This document shows, one piece after another, positions 6,592 through 14,435 of a stretch of 32,282 bases of DNA. The notes below the pieces were generated by a model, which was not told where the DNA came from, did not search any database, and was given only the letters and a program-made list of their open reading frames with translations. How positions within the stretch are numbered: position 1 is the stretch's first letter; every line of letters begins with the position of its first letter. Both the position numbers and the translations under genes were made by a program. This DNA is from an uncultured Lachnospiraceae bacterium. GTDB lineage: Bacteria > Bacillota > Clostridia > Lachnospirales > Lachnospiraceae. The stretch is from assembly GCA_902797675.1 (NCBI GenBank), contig CADBTR010000119.1:1-32282 (forward strand), written 5' to 3'.

Positions 6592-7272
6592 TCATGGTTC
6601 TTTCGTGTGATGGTCATGAACCATGCGCACGAAATCCTCCTCAATAGCAGAAAAATCTTCAAACAGATAATCCGCCTTACTTAAATCCTGATCTCCGGAA
6701 TTGGGATTCAAAAAGCCCAGACACGCCATATCTGCCGCAACCGCGGCACCCACGCCATTCGCCGAATCTTCGATCACCACGCACTCTTTCGGCTGCACGC
6801 CTAACATTTCCGCAGCTTTCAGGAAAATATCCGGCGCCGGCTTTGGATTTTTCAATTCCATGCCGCTGACAATGACCGAAAAGCAATCCTCGATTCCGAG
6901 ATTTCTGATATTCCGCCGGATTTTCTCCCTGCCGGAAGACGAGGCAACCGCCAGTGCATATCCCGCCTCTTTTAACCGTCTTACAGCCGCCGGCGCTTTT
7001 GGAACTTCCGGATAATCCTCCTGTTCCAAAAGCTTCTTCAAAACTTCATCATTGTACGCCATCAATTCTTCTCCGCTCATGGAAGTAATCCCGTAGTGAT
7101 CGTGAATTTCCCCCCACATGGCGCGCACGGTGGAACCGATAAAATGTTTGTAATATTCATAATCAATATCGATATCAAACAATTCTTTTAATGTGATCTG
7201 ATTTGACCGAAAATGGACGGGTTCGCTGTCCACCAGCACCCCGTCCATATCAAAAATAACCGCCTTTAGCAT
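6592..7272 (-). CDS. HAD-IA family hydrolase (beta-phosphoglucomutase-like phosphatase)
   Basis: The 226-residue protein has all four HAD motifs: FDMDGVLVDSE (Asp8 nucleophile, Asp10 acid/base), AVASSSGREK (motif II Ser), the Lys in NPKPAPD, and VIEDSANGV (motif III acids). The cap inserted after motif I is the small helical subclass I type, as in beta-phosphoglucomutase and sugar-phosphate phosphatases. The substrate cannot be read from sequence; sugar phosphates are the usual targets. Its ATG at 7272 overlaps the end of ppiB by 7 bp, so the two are cotranscribed and probably coupled. Confidence 0.9.
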   Translation of the reverse strand: MLKAVIFDMDGVLVDSEPVHFRSNQITLKELFDIDIDYEYYKHFIGSTVRAMWGEIHDHYGITSMSGEELMAYNDEVLKKLLEQEDYPEVPKAPAAVRRLKEAGYALAVASSSGREKIRRNIRNLGIEDCFSVIVSGMELKNPKPAPDIFLKAAEMLGVQPKECVVIEDSANGVGAAVAADMACLGFLNPNSGDQDLSKADYLFEDFSAIEEDFVRMVHDHHTKEP

Positions 7273-7787
7273 GTTTCCGGCTCCTCATAGGATTCTCCGA
7301 AAGTATCTACCGTTACCTTCTTCATGATCTGCGCTTTTACCGGCTTATCATTCCAGTCTGTCGGCTGATTTACGATCTTCTCCACGACCTCCATGCCTTC
7401 TGTCACCTTGCCGAATGCCGCATACTCTCCGTCAAGATGAGGCGCCGCCTTGTGCATAATAAAGAACTGGGATCCCGCGCTGTCCGGATGCATCGCTCTC
7501 GCCATGGAAAGCACGCCTTCCTCATGAGCCAGATTGTTCTCAAATCCGTTGGAAGAAAATTCTCCCCTGATGCTGTAGCCCGGATCGCCTGTTCCCGTAC
7601 CCTGCGGGCAGCCGCCCTGAATCATAAAATTCGGAATGACTCTGTGAAAAGTCAGCCCGTCATAAAATCCTTTGTTGATAAGGCTGATAAAATTCCGTAC
7701 CGTATTCGGCGCGATCTCCGGATATAATTCCGCCCTGATCACATCGCCATTTTCCATCTCAATTGTTACCATAGGGTTCTTTGCCAT
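7266..7787 (-). CDS. ppiB: Peptidyl-prolyl cis-trans isomerase, cyclophilin type
   Basis: A 173-residue cytosolic cyclophilin that catalyses proline cis-trans isomerisation. The hallmark segments are intact: FHRVIPNFMIQGG with the catalytic Arg, the GTGTGDPGYSIRGEF loop, LSMARAMHPDSAGSQFFI and the HLDGEYAAFGKV strand. There is no signal peptide. ATG 7787 is chosen because GGAGG lies eight bases upstream and the product begins MAKNPMVTIEMENG. It follows the TPM gene by 20 bp with no terminator between them. Confidence 0.95.
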   Translation of the reverse strand: MAKNPMVTIEMENGDVIRAELYPEIAPNTVRNFISLINKGFYDGLTFHRVIPNFMIQGGCPQGTGTGDPGYSIRGEFSSNGFENNLAHEEGVLSMARAMHPDSAGSQFFIMHKAAPHLDGEYAAFGKVTEGMEVVEKIVNQPTDWNDKPVKAQIMKKVTVDTFGESYEEPETC

Positions 7788-7807
7788 TACAAATTCCTCC
7801 ATACAAT

Positions 7808-8959
7808 TTAAAATCTTCTTCCGCCGCCGCCATGACTGTGACCGCCGGAAGAGTGGTGCGAATGGCTGCTGGAATGTCCTCCGCCGCCACTGCTGCTTGT
7901 GCTCTCGATTCTTGTTTTCGTGGTTGTTCTGCGGATAAATTGATCCGTGTGAAGCAGGATTTCCGGGTTCTTTTCCGTACGGTACGTCTGACCTGATACC
8001 GTCATACCGGCACCGTTCCGGTTCAGATTCACCAATGTAAAGATCACAGCCACGATCGCTCCGATCCCGAAATCCAGTCCGAAGCTGCGAAAAATCGTAA
8101 AAAAAGTAACCTTACGAAATCCGTTGTAGGTGCGATTATATACATCAAGATCTTCGTCACCGGTAATCATGTCCTCATCATAATTCATAAGCAGCGAGTC
8201 TACCCGGTTAAATTCTTTGCTCAAACCGCTCCGGATCTCATCCCAGTCCTGATATTTACCGGTATTCCATGCTTTGACGAGCTCCTGATAATCCTTTGTC
8301 ACCGCGCCTTCTTTTGCAAAATATACCACATCTTCGATAAATTCATCACATAGCTTCCGGTAATTGCCCGCAGTAGCATCCCCCGTGATATCATCAAGAA
8401 TCACTTCGATCACATCATCATTGATATATAACTGCCCGATACCGGCTGTAGACAGATAAATCTGTCTCATATCCATATCCACCAGAAGCAGGACTCCCGA
8501 AGGGGAATATAACCCTTTCTCATATCCGAATCCGCCGTTGTCGAAAAACGTGTCTGCCAGCGTCTGGTCTGACATCCCGAAGTCTTCCGATACCGTAAGG
8601 ATCACAAGATCAAGCTTTGCCGCTTCCGCTGCCTTGTCGATCTGCTTTTCAAGCGCACTGCGATCACTTTCCGATAACAATTCCGCAAAATCATATACTC
8701 TCTGTTCCTCATTCGCCAACCCGTAATAATCTTCCGCTGACTCATAATTCTCCGCAGACCCATAATCCTCCGCAAAATCATAATCTTCCGCAGACCCATA
8801 ATCCTCCGCAAAATCATAATCCTCCGCAAAATCATAATCTTCCGCAAATGCGATATTCTGCATGTTCATGATCAGGATCATAACAGGCAGTAAAAATCCC
8901 ATAAGCCATGTTTTCGCGTTCTGTAGCGGATTGCTTCTCTTTTCTTGTCTGATCCTCAT
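7808..8959 (-). CDS. TPM domain-containing secreted membrane protein (YgcG-like)
   Basis: The 383-residue protein has a signal peptide (about 14-39, ending AFA), then seven hexapeptide repeats (39-80). A TPM domain follows (about 82-225, including VYDFAELLSESDRSALEKQI and SGVLLLVDMDMRQIYLSTAG), then one membrane helix (about 290-311) and a cytosolic tail. The tail ends in a Gly/Ser/His-rich stretch finishing GGGGRRF, the usual ending for YgcG-like proteins. TPM proteins (psb32/TLP18.3/MOLO-1 relatives) are linked to membrane-protein maintenance in other organisms; the role in Firmicutes is not settled. Start 8959 overlaps the zinc-ribbon stop (ATGA), with GGAGG nine bases upstream. The pairing suggests that the two proteins act together. 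Confidence 0.88.
   Translation of the reverse strand: MRIRQEKRSNPLQNAKTWLMGFLLPVMILIMNMQNIAFAEDYDFAEDYDFAEDYGSAEDYDFAEDYGSAENYESAEDYYGLANEEQRVYDFAELLSESDRSALEKQIDKAAEAAKLDLVILTVSEDFGMSDQTLADTFFDNGGFGYEKGLYSPSGVLLLVDMDMRQIYLSTAGIGQLYINDDVIEVILDDITGDATAGNYRKLCDEFIEDVVYFAKEGAVTKDYQELVKAWNTGKYQDWDEIRSGLSKEFNRVDSLLMNYDEDMITGDEDLDVYNRTYNGFRKVTFFTIFRSFGLDFGIGAIVAVIFTLVNLNRNGAGMTVSGQTYRTEKNPEILLHTDQFIRRTTTKTRIESTSSSGGGGHSSSHSHHSSGGHSHGGGGRRF
8720..8845 (-). repeat. Seven tandem 18-bp repeats in the TPM-protein gene
   Basis: Exactly seven in-frame 18-bp units encode AEDYDF-like hexapeptides (variants AEDYGS, AENYES, AEDYYG), beginning at the predicted signal-peptidase site. Several units are identical at DNA level, so copy number may vary between strains by slippage. 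Confidence 0.92.
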
Positions 8960-10011
8960 CCCAGCAGACCTCCCAACATAAGAAGCGCAAAGCAGATCCC
9001 GAATGTGATCCCCGCTATGCTGCCCCAGATTTTTCCTTTGGAATTCGGAAGTTTTCCTACCTGTTTTCCCGTCTGTCCGTTGATGGCGAACATGAAATTC
9101 TGATTCAAATACCGGTAAGTCAAAATCCATACCGGAAATAACGTATACTTCGCCTGTTTCCTGCGAAGGGAAATGTCTTTTCGCAGGTATGTCACGCCGG
9201 TATAGCCGTTTACGGTACTTTGCAAATCCCGATAGATATACGAATTTACTCTGTCTTCGATCCGCTTTACCATAGACACATCATTGCTCTCATAATTATA
9301 TTTTTCCGATTCATACCCTGACAGGTACGGCATGGAAAAATCAACGATCTCCCCGTAATTATACGGTTCCATCCGATCCATCACATCATCCGGCATCTTT
9401 TCCGATGCATCTGCCGGAATTTTTTCATACTGGCTGCGCACCCGCCGTTCCACATGATAATGATCCGTGTGGGTATACCGGTAGTCGCCCCTTCGCTCCG
9501 TGGAAACCCTGGTGCAGTCTGCCGCCGCATCTGCCTCCGCCTCGTAATCATACAGCCAGAAAGGAACATAGATCCCTTTGATCTGCTCGATGGACGCCTG
9601 TTTCTTAAAAACAGATGGCGTAAAAAATCCGGTGCAGATCCATTTACGGAACATCTCTTTTGCCTGCTCTTTGTTGATTTTAAAAGGAATAACGCCTGCC
9701 GGTTTTAAAACGCCCTCCAGCCGTTCTTCAATTACCGCCGGACTTCCGCAATATGCGCATGTCGTGGCGCTGGTGTGCTTTTCTACGATCAGGTGGGCTC
9801 CGCAATTTTTACACACATAGGAATTCATATCTCCATGCGCTTCTTTGCTGTGATCTACCTGATTTTCCACTTTATAATCTGCCGGCGCCTGATCCTGCTC
9901 CAATTGCTCCACGCTGACATGGGTGCCGCAATATTCACATACCAGTTCGCCCGCTCCCGGCGTAAACTGCAGTGAAGCACCGCAGCCGGGACACTTATAA
10001 GTCTGAACCAT
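8956..10011 (-). CDS. Double zinc-ribbon (TFIIB-type) membrane protein
   Basis: The 351-residue protein starts with two CxxC...CxxC zinc ribbons (C7, C10, C25, C28 and C67, C70, C85, C88). A roughly 230-residue soluble domain follows, with IPFKINKEQAKEMFRKW and GIYVPFWLYDYEA, and then a single C-terminal membrane helix (about 328-350). Proteins of this architecture are common in Clostridia and usually carry generic TFIIB-type zinc-ribbon or primosomal-N'-like labels; no enzymatic role is visible and transcription factor function is not implied. ATG 10011 has GGAGG six bases upstream. The gene starts 33 bp after the glnN stop and its own stop overlaps the TPM start. Confidence 0.8.
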   Translation of the reverse strand: MVQTYKCPGCGASLQFTPGAGELVCEYCGTHVSVEQLEQDQAPADYKVENQVDHSKEAHGDMNSYVCKNCGAHLIVEKHTSATTCAYCGSPAVIEERLEGVLKPAGVIPFKINKEQAKEMFRKWICTGFFTPSVFKKQASIEQIKGIYVPFWLYDYEAEADAAADCTRVSTERRGDYRYTHTDHYHVERRVRSQYEKIPADASEKMPDDVMDRMEPYNYGEIVDFSMPYLSGYESEKYNYESNDVSMVKRIEDRVNSYIYRDLQSTVNGYTGVTYLRKDISLRRKQAKYTLFPVWILTYRYLNQNFMFAINGQTGKQVGKLPNSKGKIWGSIAGITFGICFALLMLGGLLG

Positions 10012-10044
10012 ATCGAACCTCCGCTTTTCCCAACGATGGTTTCA

Positions 10045-12153
10045 TTAAACTTCAAAAGTCAGATCGCCATAGGACGGTACCGGCCAGCATTCCTTATCCA
10101 CAAGCATTTCCAGTTTGTCGATCGGTGCCCGCAGGGCATCCATGTCTTTCATGACAACGTCTTTATAGAAGAACGCCTGCTCTTTTCCTGCCATTGCATG
10201 CCCTTCCGCCTGAGATTTCTTCAATGTCTCCAGGGCTGCCTTTGCCTCTTTCAGCAATGCAGAGATCTCATCCAGCATCGCTGACTGAACAGAAACATCG
10301 GCGCCTGCCTCTCTTACTTTCAGCACTGTATCCGCAAGAGCTCTTGTATAACGGATGACCGCAGGAATATACTGCTTTGTCGCCATATCGATCATGACAA
10401 GGGATTCGATATTGACAACCTTTGAATACTGTTCGTAAAGGATCTCTTCTCTGGACTCCAGCTCTTTTCTGGTGAAGATATGGAACTTTTCAAACAAAGC
10501 AACCGCCTTGTCGGTAGTCAGTGTCTCCACCGCTTCCACCATGGACTTGATATTCGGAAGTCCTCTTCTTTCCGCCTCCGCTACCCACTCATCGGAATAA
10601 CCGTTTCCGTTGAAGATGATTCTCTGATGTTCGGTCATATATCTCTGGATCAATGCATCGCAGGCGGAATCAAAATCTTCTGCCTTCTCCAGCTCATCGC
10701 AGGCCTCGCAAAATGCTTCCGCCACGATGGCATTCAATGTGGTATTCGGACTTGCGATGGAATCCTTGGAACCCACCATACGGAACTCGAATTTATTTCC
10801 GGTAAAGGCAAACGGCGAAGTTCTGTTCCGATCTGTGGCGTCCTTACCGATATCAGAAAGCGTATTCACTCCGGTTCTTAACTTTCCGCCCTCAAGACTG
10901 GCTGTTGCCAGACCGTCGTTAATGATATGCTCTACAATATCCTCCAGCTGCTCGCCCAAAAACATGGAAATAATTGCCGGAGGCGCCTCATTTGCTCCCA
11001 GTCTGTGATCATTTCCCACATCGGAAGCGGATTGTCTGAGCAGATCTGCATGGATATCCACCGCCTTCATAATACAGGCAAGCACCAGTAAAAATTGCTT
11101 ATTATTATGCGGCGTTTTCGTCGGCTCCAAAAGATTAACGCCGTTGTCCGTGGTGATGGACCAGTTATCATGTTTACCGGAACCGTTCACTCCCGCAAAC
11201 GGCTTCTCATGAAGCAGGCAGGCAAGATTCTGCCTCTCTGCCACCACTTTCATCGTCTCCATAACAACCTGATTGTGATCCACCGCAACGTTAGCCGTAT
11301 TGTAGATCGGCGCCAATTCATGCTGTGCCGGCGCAACTTCATTGTGCTGTGTCTTTGCGGTAATGCCAAGTTTCCACAGTTCAATGTTCAATTCATGCAT
11401 AAATGCGCCCACGCGCCTTCTGATCGTACCGAAATAGTGATCGTCAAGTTCCTGTCCTTTCGGCGCCGGCGCGCCGAACAAGGTTCTTCCGGCGTAGATT
11501 AAGTCCTTTCTCGCAAGGAAATTATCTCTGTCTACCAGAAAATACTCCTGTTCCGCTCCCACGGAAGCGGTTACTTTCGTTGCCTCCGTATTCCCGAATA
11601 ATCTTACGATTCTAAGTGCCTGTTCGCTCAATGCCTCCATAGAACGAAGAAGCGGTGTTTTCTTATCCAGTGCCTCTCCGGTATAGGAGCAGAATGCAGT
11701 CGGAATGCACAGCAATACTCCTGTCGCATCTTCCTTTAAAAATACCGGTGAAGTGATATCCCAGATCGTATATCCTCTCGCCTCAAAGGTTGCGCGAAGT
11801 CCTCCCGAAGGGAAAGAAGAAGCATCCGGCTCACCCTTGATCAGCTCTTTTCCGGAAAATTCCATAAGCATCTTTCCGTTCTCATCCGGATTGGTCACAA
11901 AAGCGTCATGCTTCTCCGCAGTGACGCCGGTAAGCGGCTGAAACCAATGGGTATAATGTGTTGCCCCATGTTCCACAGCCCAGTCCTTCATCGCCTTTGC
12001 CACGATATCGGCTGTGGCAAGTGACAGTTCACCGCCGTGATCCATCACATTTTTCACCTCATAAAATACCTTCTTTGGCAATCTCTCCCTCATCTTGCCA
12101 AGGGTAAACACATTTTGCCCGAAAATCTCTTCCACATTTAATACTTCGCTCAT
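10045..12153 (-). CDS. glnN: Glutamine synthetase type III
   Basis: A 702-residue GSIII enzyme (ATP-dependent ligation of ammonia to glutamate), the expected length for this class and much longer than GSI. Recognisable parts are the family-specific N-terminus ([19 protein letters not shown]), [20 protein letters not shown], metal/substrate residues in [12 protein letters not shown] and [16 protein letters not shown], the nucleotide region [11 protein letters not shown], and [21 protein letters not shown]. The C-terminal helical extension is present. It is first in a probable operon with its own promoter (12193-12221), and no terminator separates it from the zinc-ribbon gene 33 bp downstream. 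In anaerobes this is a main ammonia-assimilation enzyme. I see no glutamine-riboswitch-like leader; the 5' region is short. Confidence 0.97.
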   Translation of the reverse strand: MSEVLNVEEIFGQNVFTLGKMRERLPKKVFYEVKNVMDHGGELSLATADIVAKAMKDWAVEHGATHYTHWFQPLTGVTAEKHDAFVTNPDENGKMLMEFSGKELIKGEPDASSFPSGGLRATFEARGYTIWDITSPVFLKEDATGVLLCIPTAFCSYTGEALDKKTPLLRSMEALSEQALRIVRLFGNTEATKVTASVGAEQEYFLVDRDNFLARKDLIYAGRTLFGAPAPKGQELDDHYFGTIRRRVGAFMHELNIELWKLGITAKTQHNEVAPAQHELAPIYNTANVAVDHNQVVMETMKVVAERQNLACLLHEKPFAGVNGSGKHDNWSITTDNGVNLLEPTKTPHNNKQFLLVLACIMKAVDIHADLLRQSASDVGNDHRLGANEAPPAIISMFLGEQLEDIVEHIINDGLATASLEGGKLRTGVNTLSDIGKDATDRNRTSPFAFTGNKFEFRMVGSKDSIASPNTTLNAIVAEAFCEACDELEKAEDFDSACDALIQRYMTEHQRIIFNGNGYSDEWVAEAERRGLPNIKSMVEAVETLTTDKAVALFEKFHIFTRKELESREEILYEQYSKVVNIESLVMIDMATKQYIPAVIRYTRALADTVLKVREAGADVSVQSAMLDEISALLKEAKAALETLKKSQAEGHAMAGKEQAFFYKDVVMKDMDALRAPIDKLEMLVDKECWPVPSYGDLTFEV

Positions 12154-12192
12154 GATCCTCTATTTCCTTTCCTATTGTGCGTAACTGACTAC

Positions 12193-12221
12193 ATTATATA
12201 AAACAAATGTCAACTGTTCAA
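12193..12221 (-). promoter_or_regulatory. Predicted sigma-A promoter for glnN
   Basis: Minus-strand -35 TTGAAC (12221-12216), exactly 17 bp, -10 TATAAT (12198-12193), about 40 bp ahead of the glnN ATG. A TTGACA also occurs inside the spacer but is badly spaced. Confidence 0.65.
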
Positions 12222-12251
12222 GGAAAATTTTTAAAAAACAAAAGATTTATG

Positions 12252-12283
12252 AAAAAAAGGGGCTCCCCTTGCGGGGAACACCC
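12252..12283 (-). terminator. Intrinsic terminator after the sortase gene
   Basis: On the minus strand GGG-T-GTTCCCC pairs with GGGGAGC-CCC around a GCAA tetraloop and is followed by seven T residues. It lies 15 bp after the sortase stop and closes the fba-sortase unit before the glnN promoter. Confidence 0.88.
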
Positions 12284-12298
12284 TCCTTTATCACACTA

Positions 12299-13483
12299 TT
12301 ATTGTTCCGGCTCTGCCGGTGCTTCCGTCTCCGGCGGTGCCTCTGTCGGCGGCTCCGTCTCCGGCTGTGCCGTCGTCGTTTCCGGCAGTGGCGGTGCCGT
12401 TGTAGTTTCCGGCGGTACCGTTGTAGGCGGTTCCGTCTGCTTCGTTATCTGTTGAACGGTTGTCGTCGGTGCCTCCGTCACTTTCTCCGTCTGTCGCTGC
12501 GTAGCCTGCGGTTCCGTCTGCTTCTGCGTTGCCTGTGTCGCCGGTACCGTTGTGGTCGGCTGCCCTGTGGTCGTCTCCGCCGCGGTCGTCTCCGTTCCCG
12601 TCTCCGTTGTCTCTCCGATACTTACCGCCCCTCTGGTGGCTGTCATCGTCTCGGAATCCGGTACATTCGGCACGTCATCGATCTGCTCCCTGCGAACCGC
12701 CTGCACGATCATGCGCTTTTCATCGGATTCCGTACAGGTGGACAGCGTAACGATCTTATCCGTTGCCGTAATCTCCCCTGCCTGCTCGAACTTATGCTTG
12801 GATTTATTCAGGCAATCCTTGATATACGCCATATACGCCTCATCATTTTCAAAGGAATACGTATAGGTGGAACTCCCTGCAGAATCCGTCTTGTACGCCG
12901 CAAAAACATAGTATTTATAATGCTTATAACCGACATAAATATCAAATGTCGGATGGTGAAGATAATACTCCGGATCATCCGCGCAGTAATAATACCAGTT
13001 CAGAGAGCCGAACATGATGTTCTTTACTCTCCGTCCCATATTATGTCCGTAAATGATCGCATTTCTTGCCTCCAACCCCTCCTCAATACGGTAGTCAACA
13101 TATATGCTTCCCACACTGCTGACCTGATTATTCGCCAGATGTCCCAGATAATAATCATTATCAGAGTGCTGCAGAATGGGATTATCAATATAATCGCCGT
13201 TATCCTGTCTGATATATCCCAGAGATTCCGGATTGTAAGAAAGCATCTTCGCATAATCCCACGTGAATACGCCTCCGGTGGAACTGTTGGACAACGTCAC
13301 GCCATATTCATCCGTCAATAACTCTCCACCCTGTCCGTCCGAGATGAACATATTCTTCACCTCGTCGTACACATCCATACTTTCCTTACTCTCGATATAG
13401 ATCAAAGTCAGACTGTACGCTGAATAGATAAATACCGCCAGCGCAACAATCATAACCGCATATCTGATTACCCTTTGTTTCAT
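12299..13483 (-). CDS. Class B sortase with long Thr/Pro/Glu-rich C-terminal tail
   Basis: The 394-residue protein has an N-terminal signal-anchor helix (about 7-28) and a class B sortase domain to about residue 262, with catalytic His147 (IIYGHNM), Cys250 (TLSTCT) and Arg257 in order. Sortases cleave a sorting motif and attach the protein to peptidoglycan or pili on the outer face of the membrane. The last 130 residues are almost entirely T, P, E, Q and A, a tail absent from ordinary SrtB (about 240-260 residues), perhaps a wall-spanning or glycosylated stalk. No matching sorting-signal substrate is visible in this window. The start at 13483 lies 3 bp after the aldolase stop with only a weak RBS, so it is probably coupled to fba translation. 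Confidence 0.92.
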   Translation of the reverse strand: MKQRVIRYAVMIVALAVFIYSAYSLTLIYIESKESMDVYDEVKNMFISDGQGGELLTDEYGVTLSNSSTGGVFTWDYAKMLSYNPESLGYIRQDNGDYIDNPILQHSDNDYYLGHLANNQVSSVGSIYVDYRIEEGLEARNAIIYGHNMGRRVKNIMFGSLNWYYYCADDPEYYLHHPTFDIYVGYKHYKYYVFAAYKTDSAGSSTYTYSFENDEAYMAYIKDCLNKSKHKFEQAGEITATDKIVTLSTCTESDEKRMIVQAVRREQIDDVPNVPDSETMTATRGAVSIGETTETGTETTAAETTTGQPTTTVPATQATQKQTEPQATQRQTEKVTEAPTTTVQQITKQTEPPTTVPPETTTAPPLPETTTAQPETEPPTEAPPETEAPAEPEQ

Positions 13484-13486
13484 GTT

Positions 13487-14353
13487 TTACTCTGCTTTTC
13501 CGACGGAACCGAATAATTCCATCTTTTCCTTTACTGTTTGCTTGATAGCTTCAAAGCCCGGTGCCAAAAGCTTTCTCGGATCATATCCTTTGCCCTGATT
13601 GTCCTTGCCTTCCTCAATATACTTACGTGTCGCTGCCGCAAAAGAAAGCTGGCACTCTGTATTTACATTGATCTTAGCCACTCCGAGGCTGATCGCTTTC
13701 TTGATCATATCATCCGGAATACCGGTACCGCCGTGAAGCACCAATGGCATCTCGCCGGTCAGCTGCTGGATCGCATCCAGAGTCTCAAAACTCAAACCTT
13801 CCCAGTTTGCCGGATATTTTCCATGAATATTGCCGATTCCCGCAGCCAGCATATCTACGCCCAGATCTGCGATCTTCTTGCATTCCTGAGGATCCGCGCA
13901 CTCGCCTTTTCCGATCACACCGTCTTCCTCACCGCCGATAGCGCCGACTTCTGCCTCGATAGACATTCCATGTTTTCTTGCAACCTCAACCAATTCCTTC
14001 GTCTTTGCCACATTCTCCTCAATCGGATAATGAGAGCCGTCAAACATGATAGAAGAAAAGCCTGCCTCTACACACTTATAGCAGCCGTCATAAGTTCCGT
14101 GATCCAGGTGAAGCGCAACCGGTACGGTGATCTTAAGTTCTTCCAGCATCGCATTTACCATGCCCACTACTGTCTTAAATCCGCACATATACTTTCCTGC
14201 GCCCTCAGATACACCGAGAATAACCGGTGATCTCAACTCTTCTGCAGTCAAAAGGATTGCTTTTGTCCACTCCAGATTATTAATGTTGAACTGACCTACT
14301 GCATAATGGCCTGCCTTTGCCTTCTGTAACATCTCTTTTGCAGATACTAACAT
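13487..14353 (-). CDS. fba: Class II fructose-bisphosphate aldolase
   Basis: A 288-residue zinc aldolase for the glycolytic cleavage of fructose 1,6-bisphosphate to dihydroxyacetone phosphate and glyceraldehyde 3-phosphate. The zinc ligands lie in LHLDHG, GNIHGKYP and LHGGTGIP, the phosphate-binding region in INVNTE, and the family start in MLVSAKEMLQKAKAGHYAVGQFN. Related tagatose-bisphosphate aldolases (GatY/KbaY) share these motifs, but nothing nearby points to tagatose or galactitol use. GGAGG lies six bases before the ATG. Placement directly ahead of a sortase gene, with 3 bp between, is unusual for this central enzyme. Confidence 0.95.
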   Translation of the reverse strand: MLVSAKEMLQKAKAGHYAVGQFNINNLEWTKAILLTAEELRSPVILGVSEGAGKYMCGFKTVVGMVNAMLEELKITVPVALHLDHGTYDGCYKCVEAGFSSIMFDGSHYPIEENVAKTKELVEVARKHGMSIEAEVGAIGGEEDGVIGKGECADPQECKKIADLGVDMLAAGIGNIHGKYPANWEGLSFETLDAIQQLTGEMPLVLHGGTGIPDDMIKKAISLGVAKINVNTECQLSFAAATRKYIEEGKDNQGKGYDPRKLLAPGFEAIKQTVKEKMELFGSVGKAE

Positions 14354-14406
14354 ATTAAACCTCCAATCGAAATCCCAAGGATTTTCTTTTAATTTTGCAT
14401 GAGTTT

Positions 14407-14435
14407 ATTATACCTTACTTGTCCGACAAATACAA
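14407..14435 (-). promoter_or_regulatory. Predicted promoter for fba-sortase
   Basis: Minus-strand -35 TTGTAT (14435-14430), 17-bp spacer, -10 TATAAT (14412-14407). The -35 lies in the last codons of the upstream DUF58 gene. No terminator separates the two genes, so readthrough from moxR is also possible. Confidence 0.5.

Noticed and set aside
8720..8845. Regular 18-bp repeats considered as a CRISPR-like array
   Set aside because: Units are contiguous without spacers and are in frame within a coding gene.
12269..13321. Long plus-strand Arg/Leu-rich frame
   Set aside because: Antisense shadow of the sortase gene; the composition results from the Thr/Pro-rich tail on the other strand.
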